Shown here piece by piece: positions 47,337 through 56,691 of a stretch of DNA of 64,000 nucleotides. Within the stretch, counting starts at the first letter, position 1, and every line of letters begins with the position of its first letter. This stretch comes from Microbacterium terrisoli (GTDB lineage Bacteria > Actinomycetota > Actinomycetes > Actinomycetales > Microbacteriaceae): positions 3,224,001 through 3,288,000 of the forward strand of contig NZ_CP133019.1 in the NCBI RefSeq assembly GCF_030866805.1. Direction: 5' to 3'. A model generated the notes under the pieces. That model was given only the letters and a program-made list of their open reading frames with translations, ran no database searches and was not told the origin of the DNA. Made by a program: the position numbers and the translations under genes.

Positions 47337-48674
47337 ATGAGCACCACGCCCACCCAGCGGCGGGTGGCCCTACGACGCGTGTGGTCGTGGGCGATGTGGG
47401 ACTGGGCGACGCAGCCGTTCAACTCCGTCATCCTGACGTTCGTCTTCGTATCGCTGTACCTGGTCTCGGACCGCTTCCTGCCGACGGACATCGCCGCTCT
47501 GCCGGCCGGCGACCCGGTCAAAGAGCACGCCCTGGCCGAACTGACCAGCGGGTACGGATTCGTCGCGTTCTGGGCGGGCATTGCGATCCTGCTGCTGGCG
47601 CCCGTGCTGGGGCAGAACGCCGACCGGGCAGGACGCAAGAAGCGATGGCTGCTGGTGGCCACCGCCGCTCTCGCACTGGTGCAGTTCGCGCTGTTCTTCG
47701 TGCACGCCGACCCCGCCTACTTCTGGTTCGGCGCCATCACGGTGGCCCTCGGTTCGGTGGTCTCCGAGATCGCCGGCGTGAACTACAACGCACTGCTGGT
47801 CAGTGTCTCCACGCCCCGCACCATCGGCAAGGTCAGCGGCCTCGGCTGGGGCATGGGCTACATCGGCGGCATCATCGCGCTGAGCATCGTCGTCGTGCTC
47901 ACGTTCGCGAACTGGTTCGGCATGGACACCTCGGACGGCCTGGCCTACCGCCTGATCGCGGCCGGCTGCGCGGTCTGGACGGTCGTGTTCTCCATCCCCC
48001 TGTTCCTGAACGTCCCGGAGCCGCCGCCGGCGCTGGGCATGAAGCGGGTGGGGTTCTTCGCGAGCTACGCCGAGCTGGTCAAAGACATCGTGGCGCTGTT
48101 CCGCACGCACCGGCCGACCTTCTGGTTCCTGCTGGCCAGTGCCGTGTACCGCGACGGACTGGCCGGAGTGTTCGCCTTCGGCGGTGTGCTGGCCGCGGTC
48201 GTCTACGGCTTCAGCACCACCGAGGTCATGATCTTCGGCATCGCCGCGAACGTCGTGGCCGGCATCGCGACGATCTTCGCCGGACGTCTGGACGATCGGT
48301 ACGGGGCAAGGGCGGTGATCGTCACGGCCTTGAGCATCCTCGTGGTCATGGTGCTGGCGGTCTTCTTCCTGCACGACGCCGGCAAGCTGCCGTTCTGGAT
48401 CGGCGGACTGATCCTGTCGGCGTGCGTCGGCCCCGCTCAAGCGGCGTCACGCTCATTGCTGGCCCGCGTCTCGCCCGAGGAGATGCAGGGCGAGATCTTC
48501 GGCCTGTACGCCACGACCGGCCGGGTCGCCAGCTTCCTCGCCCCCGGGCTGTGGGCCCTGTTCATCGCGTGGTTCGGAGCGACGTACTGGGGCATCCTCG
48601 GCATCCTCCTGGTGCTGCTGGCCGGCCTGATCATGCTGCTGTTCGTCCGCCTGCCCAAGCACGTGCGCGCGTAG
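47337..48674 (+). CDS. MFS transporter (UMF1/Atg22-like family)
   Basis: A 445-residue integral membrane protein with about twelve helices. WAMWDWATQPFNSVILTFVFVS near residue 18 and RAGRKKRWLLVATAALALVQ near 100 are typical of the UMF1 subfamily of major facilitators, which often has the ADR-x-GRKK loop. Substrate unknown. The start is uncertain: ATG at 47337 matches the usual length, while a GTG at 47292 with a weak AAGAG is an alternative. Divergent from dnaK. Confidence 0.85.
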   Translation: MSTTPTQRRVALRRVWSWAMWDWATQPFNSVILTFVFVSLYLVSDRFLPTDIAALPAGDPVKEHALAELTSGYGFVAFWAGIAILLLAPVLGQNADRAGRKKRWLLVATAALALVQFALFFVHADPAYFWFGAITVALGSVVSEIAGVNYNALLVSVSTPRTIGKVSGLGWGMGYIGGIIALSIVVVLTFANWFGMDTSDGLAYRLIAAGCAVWTVVFSIPLFLNVPEPPPALGMKRVGFFASYAELVKDIVALFRTHRPTFWFLLASAVYRDGLAGVFAFGGVLAAVVYGFSTTEVMIFGIAANVVAGIATIFAGRLDDRYGARAVIVTALSILVVMVLAVFFLHDAGKLPFWIGGLILSACVGPAQAASRSLLARVSPEEMQGEIFGLYATTGRVASFLAPGLWALFIAWFGATYWGILGILLVLLAGLIMLLFVRLPKHVRA

Positions 48675-48785
48675 TGCGCAGCAAGCGCGCGGCAAGCGCG
48701 TAAGCGCGGCGGCAACCGCGCGTTCACCTTTCGGACGTGCATGCAGCCGGTGGCCCTGCGCCGGCCTGACGCACCTGCGCACGCG

Positions 48786-49760
48786 TCAACTGCGGCTCGC
48801 ACCGGCGACCCGGTATTGTCCGGGGGTCGCGCCCGTGTTCGCCTTGAACGTGCGAGTGAACGCGGAAGCGTCGGTGAACCCCCAGCGTGCACCGATGGCT
48901 GCGGCGGGATGCGTCGACAGCGCGGGATCGAGCAGGTCGGTCTGGCAGCGTTGCAGACGCCGGTGGCGGATCCACGCACTCGGCGTGGTCTCGTGGTCGG
49001 CGAAGAGCTTCTGCAAGTAGCGCACGGAGACGTGTTGCGCCAGTGCGACCTCTTCCACAGTGAGGTCGGGATCCCGCAGATGTTGATCGATCCACGCAGT
49101 GGTCGCCGACATGATCGTGGACGCGCCGGCGAGCGTGTCCGAGGCTCCCAGTCGCTCGCTGAGGGTCGCGTGAACGAGCTCGACAATGGCGTCGACGGCG
49201 CGTGGAGCGGCATCCGCGCCACCTTCACGCATCTGCGCACCGAGCTGCGTGAGCAGGCCCGAAGTCAGGGCGCCCAACCCCTTCCGACCAGAAATGCGTT
49301 CAGCGGTCAGATGGCTCACCTGACGGACCGTGAGCCCAAGTCGGTCGTGGGGGATCAGCAGAACGAACATCTGGTAAGACTCAGCGAAGTCCAGAACATA
49401 GGGCCGCGTCGTGTCGTAGATCGCGAGATCACCAGGGGTGAGCGCCGCCTCTCTCCCATCCTGCGACAGCACGCAATAGCCGTGCAGTTGCAGACCGAGC
49501 TTGTAGATGCCGGGATCAGACAGGGCGATCGTGGCGCGATCCCGCCACACCGTGACCGGAGATCCGCCGACCTGGGTGGCGGTGACCGTCTCGCCCAGGT
49601 CCTGCGCGAGCAGTGCGCCCTGGTACCCGCTGACCGAGTGCGCCGAGGCGCGCAACGGGACGAATGCCGCATCCACCGCCTCGCGCCACGCATCGAACCG
49701 GTCGGCGGGTTCGACGGCGCTCGCGTCGAATACCTGCACCTCGCGCCCGGCCACGCCCAT
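48786..49760 (-). CDS. AraC-family regulator, FeaR-like
   Basis: A 324-residue activator: N-terminal AraC-binding-like domain (about residues 10-180) and two helix-turn-helix motifs at the C-terminus (LTVEEVALAQHVSVRYLQKLF, about 235-255; and GARWGFTDASAFTRTFKANTG near 290). The layout and the divergent position before aldehyde dehydrogenase, permease and copper amine oxidase genes resemble FeaR, which activates tynA and feaB for phenylethylamine/tyramine use in E. coli. It probably senses an aromatic or aliphatic amine or its aldehyde (inference). Confidence 0.88.
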   Translation of the reverse strand: MGVAGREVQVFDASAVEPADRFDAWREAVDAAFVPLRASAHSVSGYQGALLAQDLGETVTATQVGGSPVTVWRDRATIALSDPGIYKLGLQLHGYCVLSQDGREAALTPGDLAIYDTTRPYVLDFAESYQMFVLLIPHDRLGLTVRQVSHLTAERISGRKGLGALTSGLLTQLGAQMREGGADAAPRAVDAIVELVHATLSERLGASDTLAGASTIMSATTAWIDQHLRDPDLTVEEVALAQHVSVRYLQKLFADHETTPSAWIRHRRLQRCQTDLLDPALSTHPAAAIGARWGFTDASAFTRTFKANTGATPGQYRVAGASRS

Positions 49761-49854
49761 CGCTGAGCCTCCTTGCTCACGACATCCACCTGCAACCAGC
49801 GTCAGTGTCCGACCTGGCGCCGCCCGCAGAGATCAGTCCACCACAATCGGCGGT

Positions 49855-49877
49855 CACGCGCACCGCCCGTGCGCGTG
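49855..49877. promoter_or_regulatory. inverted repeat in the AraC/aldehyde dehydrogenase intergenic region
   Basis: The 299-bp gap 49761-50059 carries no gene. It holds a perfect 9-bp inverted repeat CACGCGCAC/GTGCGCGTG around a 5-bp loop, followed by a second imperfect dyad CATCGG/CCGATG (about 49882-49907). These are candidate binding sites for the AraC-type activator or a second regulator; no strong core promoter stands out. Confidence 0.4.
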
Positions 49878-50059
49878 GTGCACATCGGTGTGCGTCCTGT
49901 GCCGATGCGCGACGCGGGCGCACGGGCCACAGTGGTGCCCACACAGGACACGACGGAGTCTCCCGCCTCCTTCGTGTTCCGGCCCTGCCGGCGCGGCCGC
50001 TCGCGACAGCCCGGCATCGCCGGCCGGCAGCTGGCGGACACAACAAAGGAGAACCCGAG

Positions 50060-51478
50060 ATGAGCACTGTTCTGGACGAGATCCAGGCCCCGGCGGGTGC
50101 CGGGCGTGTCATAACCGATCCAGCCACCGGAGACGAGGTGGGCCGCGTTCCGATCGCGACCACGGCCGACCTGGATGCCGCGATCGCCGCTGCGCGCGCG
50201 GCGCAGCCCTCGTGGGCGCAGCTCGGCGACGCACGGCGTGTGGACCTGCTCAACGCCGCGGCCGACGCGCTGCAGGAGCACGCCGAAGAACTCGCGGTGC
50301 TGCTGTCGCGGGAGCAGGGGAAGCCGCTGAACGGCCCGAACGCGCGATTCGAGGTCGGCGCCTGCGAAGCATGGCTGCGGGCATCGACGGCACCGGACGT
50401 ATCACCCCAGGTTCTCGTGGACGACGGACAGATCCGCGCAGAGATCCACTACCGCCCGCTGGGAGTGGTCGGCGCGATCGGTCCGTGGAACTGGCCGATG
50501 ATGATCTCGATCTGGCAGATCGCACCGAACCTGCGGATGGGCAACACCGTTGTGGTCAAGCCGAGCGAGTTCACTCCGCTGTCAGTCCTGGCGCTGGTCT
50601 CGGTGCTGAACACGGTGCTGCCTCCAGACGTGCTGATCGCCGTGCCCGGCGGACGGGACGTCGGCGAGGCGATGGCGGCGCATCCGGGAATCGACAAGAT
50701 CATGTTCACGGGGTCGATCCCGACCGGGAAGGCGATCATCCGCTCCTCGGCCGACACGGTCAAGCGGGTGACGATGGAGCTGGGCGGCAACGACGCCGGC
50801 ATCGTGCTCGACGACGCAGACCCCGCCGCGATCGCCCAGGACCTGTTCTGGGGCGCCTTCATCAACACCGGCCAGACCTGCGCGGCGTTGAAGAGGCTGT
50901 ATGTGCCCGACAGCCTCTACGACGCCGTGTGCGAAGAACTGACGAAGGTGGCAGCGGCGACCCCCATGGGCGTCGGGCTGTCGGAAGAGAACCTGCTCGG
51001 CCCGGTGCAGAACCGCAAGCAGTACGACATCGTCGCATCGTTGGTCGAGCAGGCGAAAGATTCGGGCGCGCGCGTGCTGCTCGGAGGCGACCCCGATCCG
51101 CAGGCGGTCGGCAACTTCTATCCGACCACGCTGGTGGCCGACATCGACAACGACAATCCTCTGGTCGCACAGGAGCAGTTCGGGCCCGCTCTGCCGATCA
51201 TCCGCTACACGAACCTCCAGCAAGCCATCGCCTGGGCCAACGGGCTGGAGGTGGGGCTGGGCGCATCCGTCTGGTCGCCGTCCCCTCAGCGGGCACGCGA
51301 GGTGGCCATGCAACTGAACGCCGGGACCGTGTGGGTCAACGAGCACGGGGCGATCGATCCCCGGGTGCCGTTCGGAGGCGCGAAGGGGTCGGGCTACGGC
51401 GTGGAATTCGGACGCGAGGGTCTGCTGGAATGCGCACAAGCGGTGTCTGTCAAAGGCCCCGCAGGATCGTTCGCGTGA
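50060..51478 (+). CDS. aldehyde dehydrogenase
   Basis: NAD(P)-dependent ALDH of 472 residues that would oxidise the aldehyde produced by the copper amine oxidase encoded downstream. GVVGAIGPWNWPMMISIWQIAPNLR (about residues 133-157), the catalytic glutamate in MELGGNDAGIVL (about 240) and the nucleophilic cysteine in NTGQTCAALKRLYV (about 275) are all present. Ribosome site AAAGGAG precedes the ATG. It is 7 bp from the permease gene and so first in a three-gene operon. Confidence 0.94.
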   Translation: MSTVLDEIQAPAGAGRVITDPATGDEVGRVPIATTADLDAAIAAARAAQPSWAQLGDARRVDLLNAAADALQEHAEELAVLLSREQGKPLNGPNARFEVGACEAWLRASTAPDVSPQVLVDDGQIRAEIHYRPLGVVGAIGPWNWPMMISIWQIAPNLRMGNTVVVKPSEFTPLSVLALVSVLNTVLPPDVLIAVPGGRDVGEAMAAHPGIDKIMFTGSIPTGKAIIRSSADTVKRVTMELGGNDAGIVLDDADPAAIAQDLFWGAFINTGQTCAALKRLYVPDSLYDAVCEELTKVAAATPMGVGLSEENLLGPVQNRKQYDIVASLVEQAKDSGARVLLGGDPDPQAVGNFYPTTLVADIDNDNPLVAQEQFGPALPIIRYTNLQQAIAWANGLEVGLGASVWSPSPQRAREVAMQLNAGTVWVNEHGAIDPRVPFGGAKGSGYGVEFGREGLLECAQAVSVKGPAGSFA

Positions 51479-51485
51479 GCCGATC

Positions 51486-52940
51486 ATGAGCGCACTGAAT
51501 CCGGCACATTCCGCTCAGCGCCCCGTGGCACAGGAGCGGCTGCACGGCACGCTGGGCGTGGCCGGCATCGTCTTCATGGTCGTGGCCGCGTCGTCGCCGC
51601 TGACCGTCGTCGGTGGCGCAATGCCGGTCGCGCTGGCGATCGGCAACGGCGCCGGCCTTCCGGCCGCCTATCTTCTCGTGGCGGTGATCCTGCTTCTGTT
51701 CTCCGTCGGGTACAGCCTGATGAGCCGGCACGTCACAAATGCGGGGGCCTTCTACTCGTACATCACCCGCGGAATCAGCAAACCGGCGGGGCTGGGAGCG
51801 GCATTCGTCGCGCTGGTGTCGTACACGGCCATCCAAGCCGCCGTGTACGGGCTGTTCGGGGCGACCTTGTCCGGCCTGCTGGCCTCGTGGGGTGTCGCCG
51901 ACATCCCGTGGTGGCTGTGCGCACTCGTCGCGATGGCGATCGTCGGCGTGCTCGGTTACCGCAACATCGACCTGAGTGTCCGAGTGCTGGGCGTCCTGAT
52001 GCTGTGCGAGGTCGCGATCATCACCATCATGTGCGTCGGGGTACTGGCACAAGGCGGCGCCGAGGGCATCTCACTGACCTCCTTCGCTCCTGCCACATTC
52101 TTCAGCGGCAGCCCGGGCATCGCGGTCATGTTCGCCATCGCGTCGTTCATGGGCTTCGAGGCCACCGCGATCTACGGCGAAGAGGCGCGCGACTCCAAGC
52201 GCACCGTGCCGGTGGCGACCTATGTGGCGGTGATCCTCATCGGTGTGTTCTACGCGTTCGCCGCGTGGGCGCTCGTGCTCGCCTACGGGCCCACGAAGGT
52301 CGTCGGCGCCGCGCAGGCGAACACGGCCGGGCTCGCATTCGCAGCCGCGGAGACCTACGTAGGAGCCTGGGCGCAGGAGGTCATGAACATCCTGCTGGTC
52401 ACCAGCCTGTTCGCCGTGCTGCTCGCATTCCACAACGCCGTCGCACGCTACTTGTTCTCGCTGGGCCGCGAGTCGGTGATCTCGGAACGGTTCGGCCGCT
52501 CGCACGCGCGACACGGATCGCCGCACCTGGGCTCGCTGACGCAGACCGCGTCGGCACTGGTCCTGCTCGTGGTCTTCGCCGTCGCGGGGCTGGACCCTGT
52601 CAGCGCCGTGTTCTCGTGGATGTCGGGGCTGGCGACCCTCGGACTCATCGCTTTGATGGCTCTGACCTCCGCAGGGGTGATCGTGTTCTTCCGTCGCACA
52701 CGTCTGGACACCAGGCCCTGGAACACGGTCATCGCCCCCGTGCTGGGCCTGGCCGGCCTGCTATTCCTCCTGGTGCTCGTGGTGTGGAACTTCACCACGC
52801 TGATCGGGGGCTCGCTGCTTCTGGCTCTCATCTTCGAAGCGATCCTCGTCCTCGCCTTCGTGCTCGGCGTCTGGCTGGCCGCCCGATGGCGCACTTCCCG
52901 TCCCGCCACCTACGCGCAACTGGGCAGCTTCAGCGGCTGA
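51486..52940 (+). CDS. APC-family amine/amino-acid permease
   Basis: A 484-residue permease with about twelve membrane helices. VAGIVFMVVAASSPLTVVGGAMPVA near residue 25 is the typical glycine-rich first helix of the APC superfamily, and FMGFEATAIYGEEARDSKRTVP (about 220-241) is the helix-6 break common in APA/amine transporters. Between an aldehyde dehydrogenase and an amine oxidase, it is predicted to import the primary amine substrate. Confidence 0.9.
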   Translation: MSALNPAHSAQRPVAQERLHGTLGVAGIVFMVVAASSPLTVVGGAMPVALAIGNGAGLPAAYLLVAVILLLFSVGYSLMSRHVTNAGAFYSYITRGISKPAGLGAAFVALVSYTAIQAAVYGLFGATLSGLLASWGVADIPWWLCALVAMAIVGVLGYRNIDLSVRVLGVLMLCEVAIITIMCVGVLAQGGAEGISLTSFAPATFFSGSPGIAVMFAIASFMGFEATAIYGEEARDSKRTVPVATYVAVILIGVFYAFAAWALVLAYGPTKVVGAAQANTAGLAFAAAETYVGAWAQEVMNILLVTSLFAVLLAFHNAVARYLFSLGRESVISERFGRSHARHGSPHLGSLTQTASALVLLVVFAVAGLDPVSAVFSWMSGLATLGLIALMALTSAGVIVFFRRTRLDTRPWNTVIAPVLGLAGLLFLLVLVVWNFTTLIGGSLLLALIFEAILVLAFVLGVWLAARWRTSRPATYAQLGSFSG

Positions 52941-52962
52941 CCGGATCAGAAAGAAGGAGATC

Positions 52963-54921
52963 GTGACCATCAGCGACCAATCCACGCCCGTCACAGGCAC
53001 CGTCCCGCATCCCCTGGACCGACTGACCGAAACCGAGATCGCAACCGCCCGCGCCGTGTTCGACGACGCCGGCGTCGTCACCGACGAGACGCGATTCGCG
53101 TATCTGGGGCTCGAAGAGCCGGCCAAGCAGGACGTCCTGGACTACGACCCCACCGACCCGCCCGACCGGCAGGTGAGGGTGTTCCTGCTGGACCGGTCGA
53201 CCGGGCTCGCTCAAGATGTCGTGGCATCCCTCACAACCAGACAGATCGTGTCGCGTCGCACGCTGGATGCCTCGGACGGCCAGCCACCGGTCCTGCTGGA
53301 GGATTTCGAAAGCGTGGACGAGATCGTCAAGTCCGACCAGCGATGGCGCGACGCCATGGCCCGGCGCGGTGTCACCGACCTGGACCTCGTATGCACCTGC
53401 CCACTGTCGGCGGGCACCTACGACATCCCTGGCGAAGAGGGCCGACGGATGCTGCGCGTGCTGTCTTTCCTGCAGCACCGGAAGGCGGACCACCCGTGGG
53501 CGCACCCCATCGACGGTGTCGTCGCCTACATCGACCTCATCCGCAACGAAGTCATCGACGTCATCGACGACGCGGTCATGCCGATCCCCGAGGAAGAGGG
53601 CAACTTCGACGACCCTGCGGCGACCGGCCCCGCGCGCACATCGCTCAAGCCTCTGGAGATCACCCAGCCCGAAGGCCCCTCGTTCCACGTCGACGGGAAC
53701 GTCGTTCAGTGGCAGAACTGGCGGTTCCGCGTCGGCTTCGATGCACGCGAGGGGCTCGTGCTGCACCAGATATCGTTCGACGACCATGGCCGCCAACGAC
53801 CGATCGTGTATCGCGCGTCCGTGTCCGAGATGGTCGTGCCGTACGGCGACCCGAGTCCGGTGCGGTTCTGGCAGAACTACTTCGATGCCGGCGAGTACCT
53901 CATGGGCAAGTGGACGAACTCTCTCGTGCTCGGCTGCGACTGCCTGGGAGAGATCCATTACTTCGACGGGTGGGTCGCCGACGATCACGGCAATCCGCAG
54001 CAGATCGTCAACGCCATCTGCCTGCACGAAGAAGACGTAGGCGTGCTGTGGAAACACACCGACGTGTACACCGGATCGAGTGAGACCCGCCGTCAGCGCC
54101 GCCTCGTGATCTCGTTCTTCATCACGGTCGGCAACTACGACTACGGCTTCTACTGGTATCTGTATCTGGACGGCACTATCCAGCTCGAGGCCAAGGCCAC
54201 CGGCGTGCTGTTCACGTCGTCGTACCCGGGCGATGGCTACCGGTGGGCGAGTCAGGTCGGTCCGGGGCTGGGCGCACCGTACCACCAGCATCTGTTCAGC
54301 GCGCGCCTGGACATGACCGTGGACGGCGTCCAGAATGCGGTCGACGAACTGGACGCCGTGCGGGTACCCGTCGGCCCCGACAATCCGTACGGCAACGCAT
54401 TCACACGGCGCGCCACCCGGCTGCGCCGCGAGTCCGACGGCCAGCGCGTGGCCGACAAGGCCGTCGGGCGGGTCTGGCAGATCAGCAACCCGAACGTCGT
54501 AAGCCGCCTCGGGCAGCCCGTCTCGTACGTGCTCTATCCGCAAGGCGAGCCACGCCTGCTGGCCGACGACACAGCCTCGATCACTCGTCGTGCCCGCTTC
54601 GCGACCAAGGACCTGTGGGTGACTCGCTACGCGCCGGAAGAACGTTACGCAGCCGGCGACTTCGTCAACCAGCAGCCGGGAGTCGACGGGCTCCCTGCGT
54701 TCGCCGCGCAGGACCGCGGCATCGACGGGGAAGACATCGTGCTCTGGCACACTTTCGGACTCGCCCACTTCCCGCGCCCGGAGGACTGGCCGATCATGCC
54801 CGTGGACACGTGCGGCTTCACGATGAAGCCCAACGGGTTCTTCGATCGCAACCCCACACTCGACGTGCCCGCCGCCCCGTCGGATCACTGCTCGCCAGAT
54901 CACAGCGCGCACCACCGGTGA
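52963..54921 (+). CDS. copper-containing primary amine oxidase (TPQ enzyme)
   Basis: Oxidises primary amines to aldehydes with release of ammonia and H2O2. The 652-residue protein has the topaquinone consensus T-x-x-N-Y-D/E as TVGNYD, with the self-processed tyrosine at residue 392. The copper ligands are the H-x-H pair in HQHLFSARLD (about 442-444) and a later histidine in LWHTFGLAHFPRPEDWPIMP. No signal peptide, so it is cytoplasmic, as in Arthrobacter enzymes. GTG start with GAAGGAGA upstream. Substrate is likely tyramine, phenylethylamine or a related amine. Confidence 0.94.
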   Translation: MTISDQSTPVTGTVPHPLDRLTETEIATARAVFDDAGVVTDETRFAYLGLEEPAKQDVLDYDPTDPPDRQVRVFLLDRSTGLAQDVVASLTTRQIVSRRTLDASDGQPPVLLEDFESVDEIVKSDQRWRDAMARRGVTDLDLVCTCPLSAGTYDIPGEEGRRMLRVLSFLQHRKADHPWAHPIDGVVAYIDLIRNEVIDVIDDAVMPIPEEEGNFDDPAATGPARTSLKPLEITQPEGPSFHVDGNVVQWQNWRFRVGFDAREGLVLHQISFDDHGRQRPIVYRASVSEMVVPYGDPSPVRFWQNYFDAGEYLMGKWTNSLVLGCDCLGEIHYFDGWVADDHGNPQQIVNAICLHEEDVGVLWKHTDVYTGSSETRRQRRLVISFFITVGNYDYGFYWYLYLDGTIQLEAKATGVLFTSSYPGDGYRWASQVGPGLGAPYHQHLFSARLDMTVDGVQNAVDELDAVRVPVGPDNPYGNAFTRRATRLRRESDGQRVADKAVGRVWQISNPNVVSRLGQPVSYVLYPQGEPRLLADDTASITRRARFATKDLWVTRYAPEERYAAGDFVNQQPGVDGLPAFAAQDRGIDGEDIVLWHTFGLAHFPRPEDWPIMPVDTCGFTMKPNGFFDRNPTLDVPAAPSDHCSPDHSAHHR

Positions 54922-55064
54922 CCCGCCAGGCCGAAGGTCGCCGTCCTCGGTGCAGAACCTTGGACGAACAGCGGTCCGCACATCTGGGAGGACCAATTTC
55001 TGCCTGAGATCGTCGAGCGCGATCCCGCCGTGGAGCGCGCCCCCTTCGCTGACAGGCGGCAGCG

Positions 55065-55664
55065 TCAGCGCGGCCAGCCGTCGGCGAGCTTGGCCAGCAG
55101 CCTGGCGAGTTCGCTCCGCTCGGCGGCGGTGAACTGCGCGAGGGCCTGTTCGATCGACTCACGGCGGTCGCCGCGGAACCGACGCAGGATCGCCTGCCCT
55201 TTGTCGGTCAGCACGATGCGAGTGCGCCGCGCATCGTCGGGATCGGCCTCGCGCCGCACGAGCCCGAGCTCGACGCACTGCTGCACGAGACGCGACGCGC
55301 GCGGCTGATCGACGCCGATGCCGTCGGCCAGCTCACTCACCGACAAAGGAGTGGATGCCGCAGCCAGCGCCGCGAGCAGCCGCAGCCGCGCCGGCCCCGC
55401 GAAGCGCCCGTGCCCTCCCGCCCAGGGCGGCATCGGTGGACCCCCGTGCCCGCCGTGATGCCCGTGATCGTGCATGGCGTGCGGGTCACCGGCCGCGCCG
55501 TGCGCGCCGGCACCGAAGGGTCCCCCATGGCCGCCCGCGCCGAAAGGTCCGCCCCGCGTCCACGGCGGACCGTCGCCGCCCGCTCGCGGACCACGACCTG
55601 GGCGCAGTCGCGCAAGCGCCGCCGCGATGGCCTCGACGTCGTCGGAATCGGAGTGGCTGGTCAC
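55065..55664 (-). CDS. MarR-family regulator with a His/Gly-rich N-terminus
   Basis: A 199-residue winged-helix protein. Residues 1-75 are low complexity: Gly/Pro-rich with HAMHDHGHHGGHGG, a potential metal-binding stretch. The rest is a MarR domain (LRLLAALAAASTPLSVSELADGIGVDQPRASRLVQQCVELGLV, the wing with DARRTRIVLTDKG). Start GTG at 55664 was chosen because longer readings run into the operator region; the ribosome site is weak. Divergent from another wHTH protein with a His-rich tail. Confidence 0.8.
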   Translation of the reverse strand: MTSHSDSDDVEAIAAALARLRPGRGPRAGGDGPPWTRGGPFGAGGHGGPFGAGAHGAAGDPHAMHDHGHHGGHGGPPMPPWAGGHGRFAGPARLRLLAALAAASTPLSVSELADGIGVDQPRASRLVQQCVELGLVRREADPDDARRTRIVLTDKGQAILRRFRGDRRESIEQALAQFTAAERSELARLLAKLADGWPR

Positions 55665-55701
55665 AGCATCCAATTTACATGTGACTTGACATACATTGCC
55701 A

Positions 55702-55741
55702 GTCCATGTCACACTACATACACATGCCACATGACATGGAC
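55702..55741. promoter_or_regulatory. long inverted repeat between the two divergent wHTH genes
   Basis: Perfect 10-bp arms GTCCATGTCA (55702-55711) and TGACATGGAC (55732-55741) are separated by 20 bp, in an AT-rich 106-bp intergenic region. Related half-sites (CTTGACAT, ACATGTGAC) lie just to the left. This is a good candidate operator for one or both regulators. Confidence 0.6.
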
Positions 55742-55770
55742 TTCTTCGGAAGAACACGAAAGGAGTTCGC

Positions 55771-56613
55771 ATGAACACCGATGACTTCACCCCCGATGCG
55801 CCCGACGAGGGCGCGTCAACGCCGACCGATCGCCGCCCGCTGGGTGCGTGGCTGCGCTTGGTCGACGGCCTCATCACCCGCGAGTTCGCCGCTGCCTTCG
55901 AAGGCGAGTATGTCTCGCGCCGCGACTGGATGATCCTCAATGTGATCTCGGGCACGGTCGACGCGCCCTGGGTGGCTCACAAACTCTCGCGGGGCGGCAA
56001 GCACGTCAATCGCCTCGCCGAGATCGGATGGATCGCACAGGACGAGGACGGCGCCTGGACACTGACCGACGAGGGCCGAGCAGCCCAGAGCCGCCTGACC
56101 GAGAAGGTCGACGCGGTCCGCTCGAAGGTCGCCGCCGCCGTCTCACCCGAGGGATACACGGCACTCACCGACGCCCTCGAGAAGATCGCGCGCGAGTTCG
56201 GTTGGGACGAATCCCAGCCGATGCCCCGCCGGGGCCCCGGGTTCGGCCGGCACGGACTCGGTCGGCCGGGCTTCGGCCGCGGGTTCGGCCCGGGCTTCGG
56301 CCGCGGGTTCGGCCCGGGGTATGGCCCCGGCGAGTTCGCCCACGGCGACCACCGCGCCGCGGGCGCCGGGCACGACGGGTGCCACCACGACCATGACCTC
56401 GAGTACGGCCACGACCGCGGATTCGGGCCCGGCCACCGCGGATTCGGGCCCGGCCACCACGAGTACATGCGCGCCGAGTTCGAGCACCGCCACCACGGGC
56501 GCGGAAAGGGCGGAAAGCACGGAGCAGAGCGCGCCTACGAGCGCGGGTTCGCCGCCGGCTTCGCGGCCTCAGGCAGCGGCGCTCAGCCCGCCGGCGCATC
56601 CGAGTCCGACTGA
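55771..56613 (+). CDS. winged-helix protein with a repeated Gly/Phe- and His-rich tail
   Basis: A 280-residue protein. Residues 1-145 form a MarR-like winged helix (ITREFAAAFEGEYVSRRDWMILNVISG, then KLSRGGKHVNRLAEIGWI). The remainder is low complexity: FGRGFGPG repeats near 165-185, then clusters of His/Asp (DGCHHDHDLEYGHD) and RGFGPGH repeats, and a basic His-rich end. Such a tail could bind Ni, Cu or Zn or mediate self-association. The repeats come from 24-bp and 21-bp tandem duplications. It shares its promoter region with the MarR gene opposite. Confidence 0.75.
   Translation: MNTDDFTPDAPDEGASTPTDRRPLGAWLRLVDGLITREFAAAFEGEYVSRRDWMILNVISGTVDAPWVAHKLSRGGKHVNRLAEIGWIAQDEDGAWTLTDEGRAAQSRLTEKVDAVRSKVAAAVSPEGYTALTDALEKIAREFGWDESQPMPRRGPGFGRHGLGRPGFGRGFGPGFGRGFGPGYGPGEFAHGDHRAAGAGHDGCHHDHDLEYGHDRGFGPGHRGFGPGHHEYMRAEFEHRHHGRGKGGKHGAERAYERGFAAGFAASGSGAQPAGASESD
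56269..56457. repeat. tandem duplications in the His-rich regulator tail
   Basis: Two arrays: a 24-bp unit (GGCTTCGGCCGCGGGTTCGG...) twice at 56269-56316 and a 21-bp unit (CGCGGATTCGGGCCCGGCCA...) twice at 56416-56457. Both are multiples of three and keep the frame, so they extend the FGRGFGPG and RGFGPGH protein repeats. Confidence 0.8.
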
Positions 56614-56619
56614 CTCACC

Positions 56620-56667
56620 AAGGGGGAGGGGCCGAGCGCACACACGTGCGCTCGGCCCCTCCCCCTT
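56620..56667. terminator. strong bidirectional hairpin terminator
   Basis: Perfect 22-bp arms (56620-56641 and 56646-56667) with an ACAC loop, seven bases after the stop of the wHTH gene and 24 bp before the dcd stop on the other strand. It ends in TT on one side and begins AA on the other, so it fits termination in both directions. Confidence 0.85.
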
Positions 56668-56691
56668 CATCCGGCCGGCGTCCGCGCAGGC

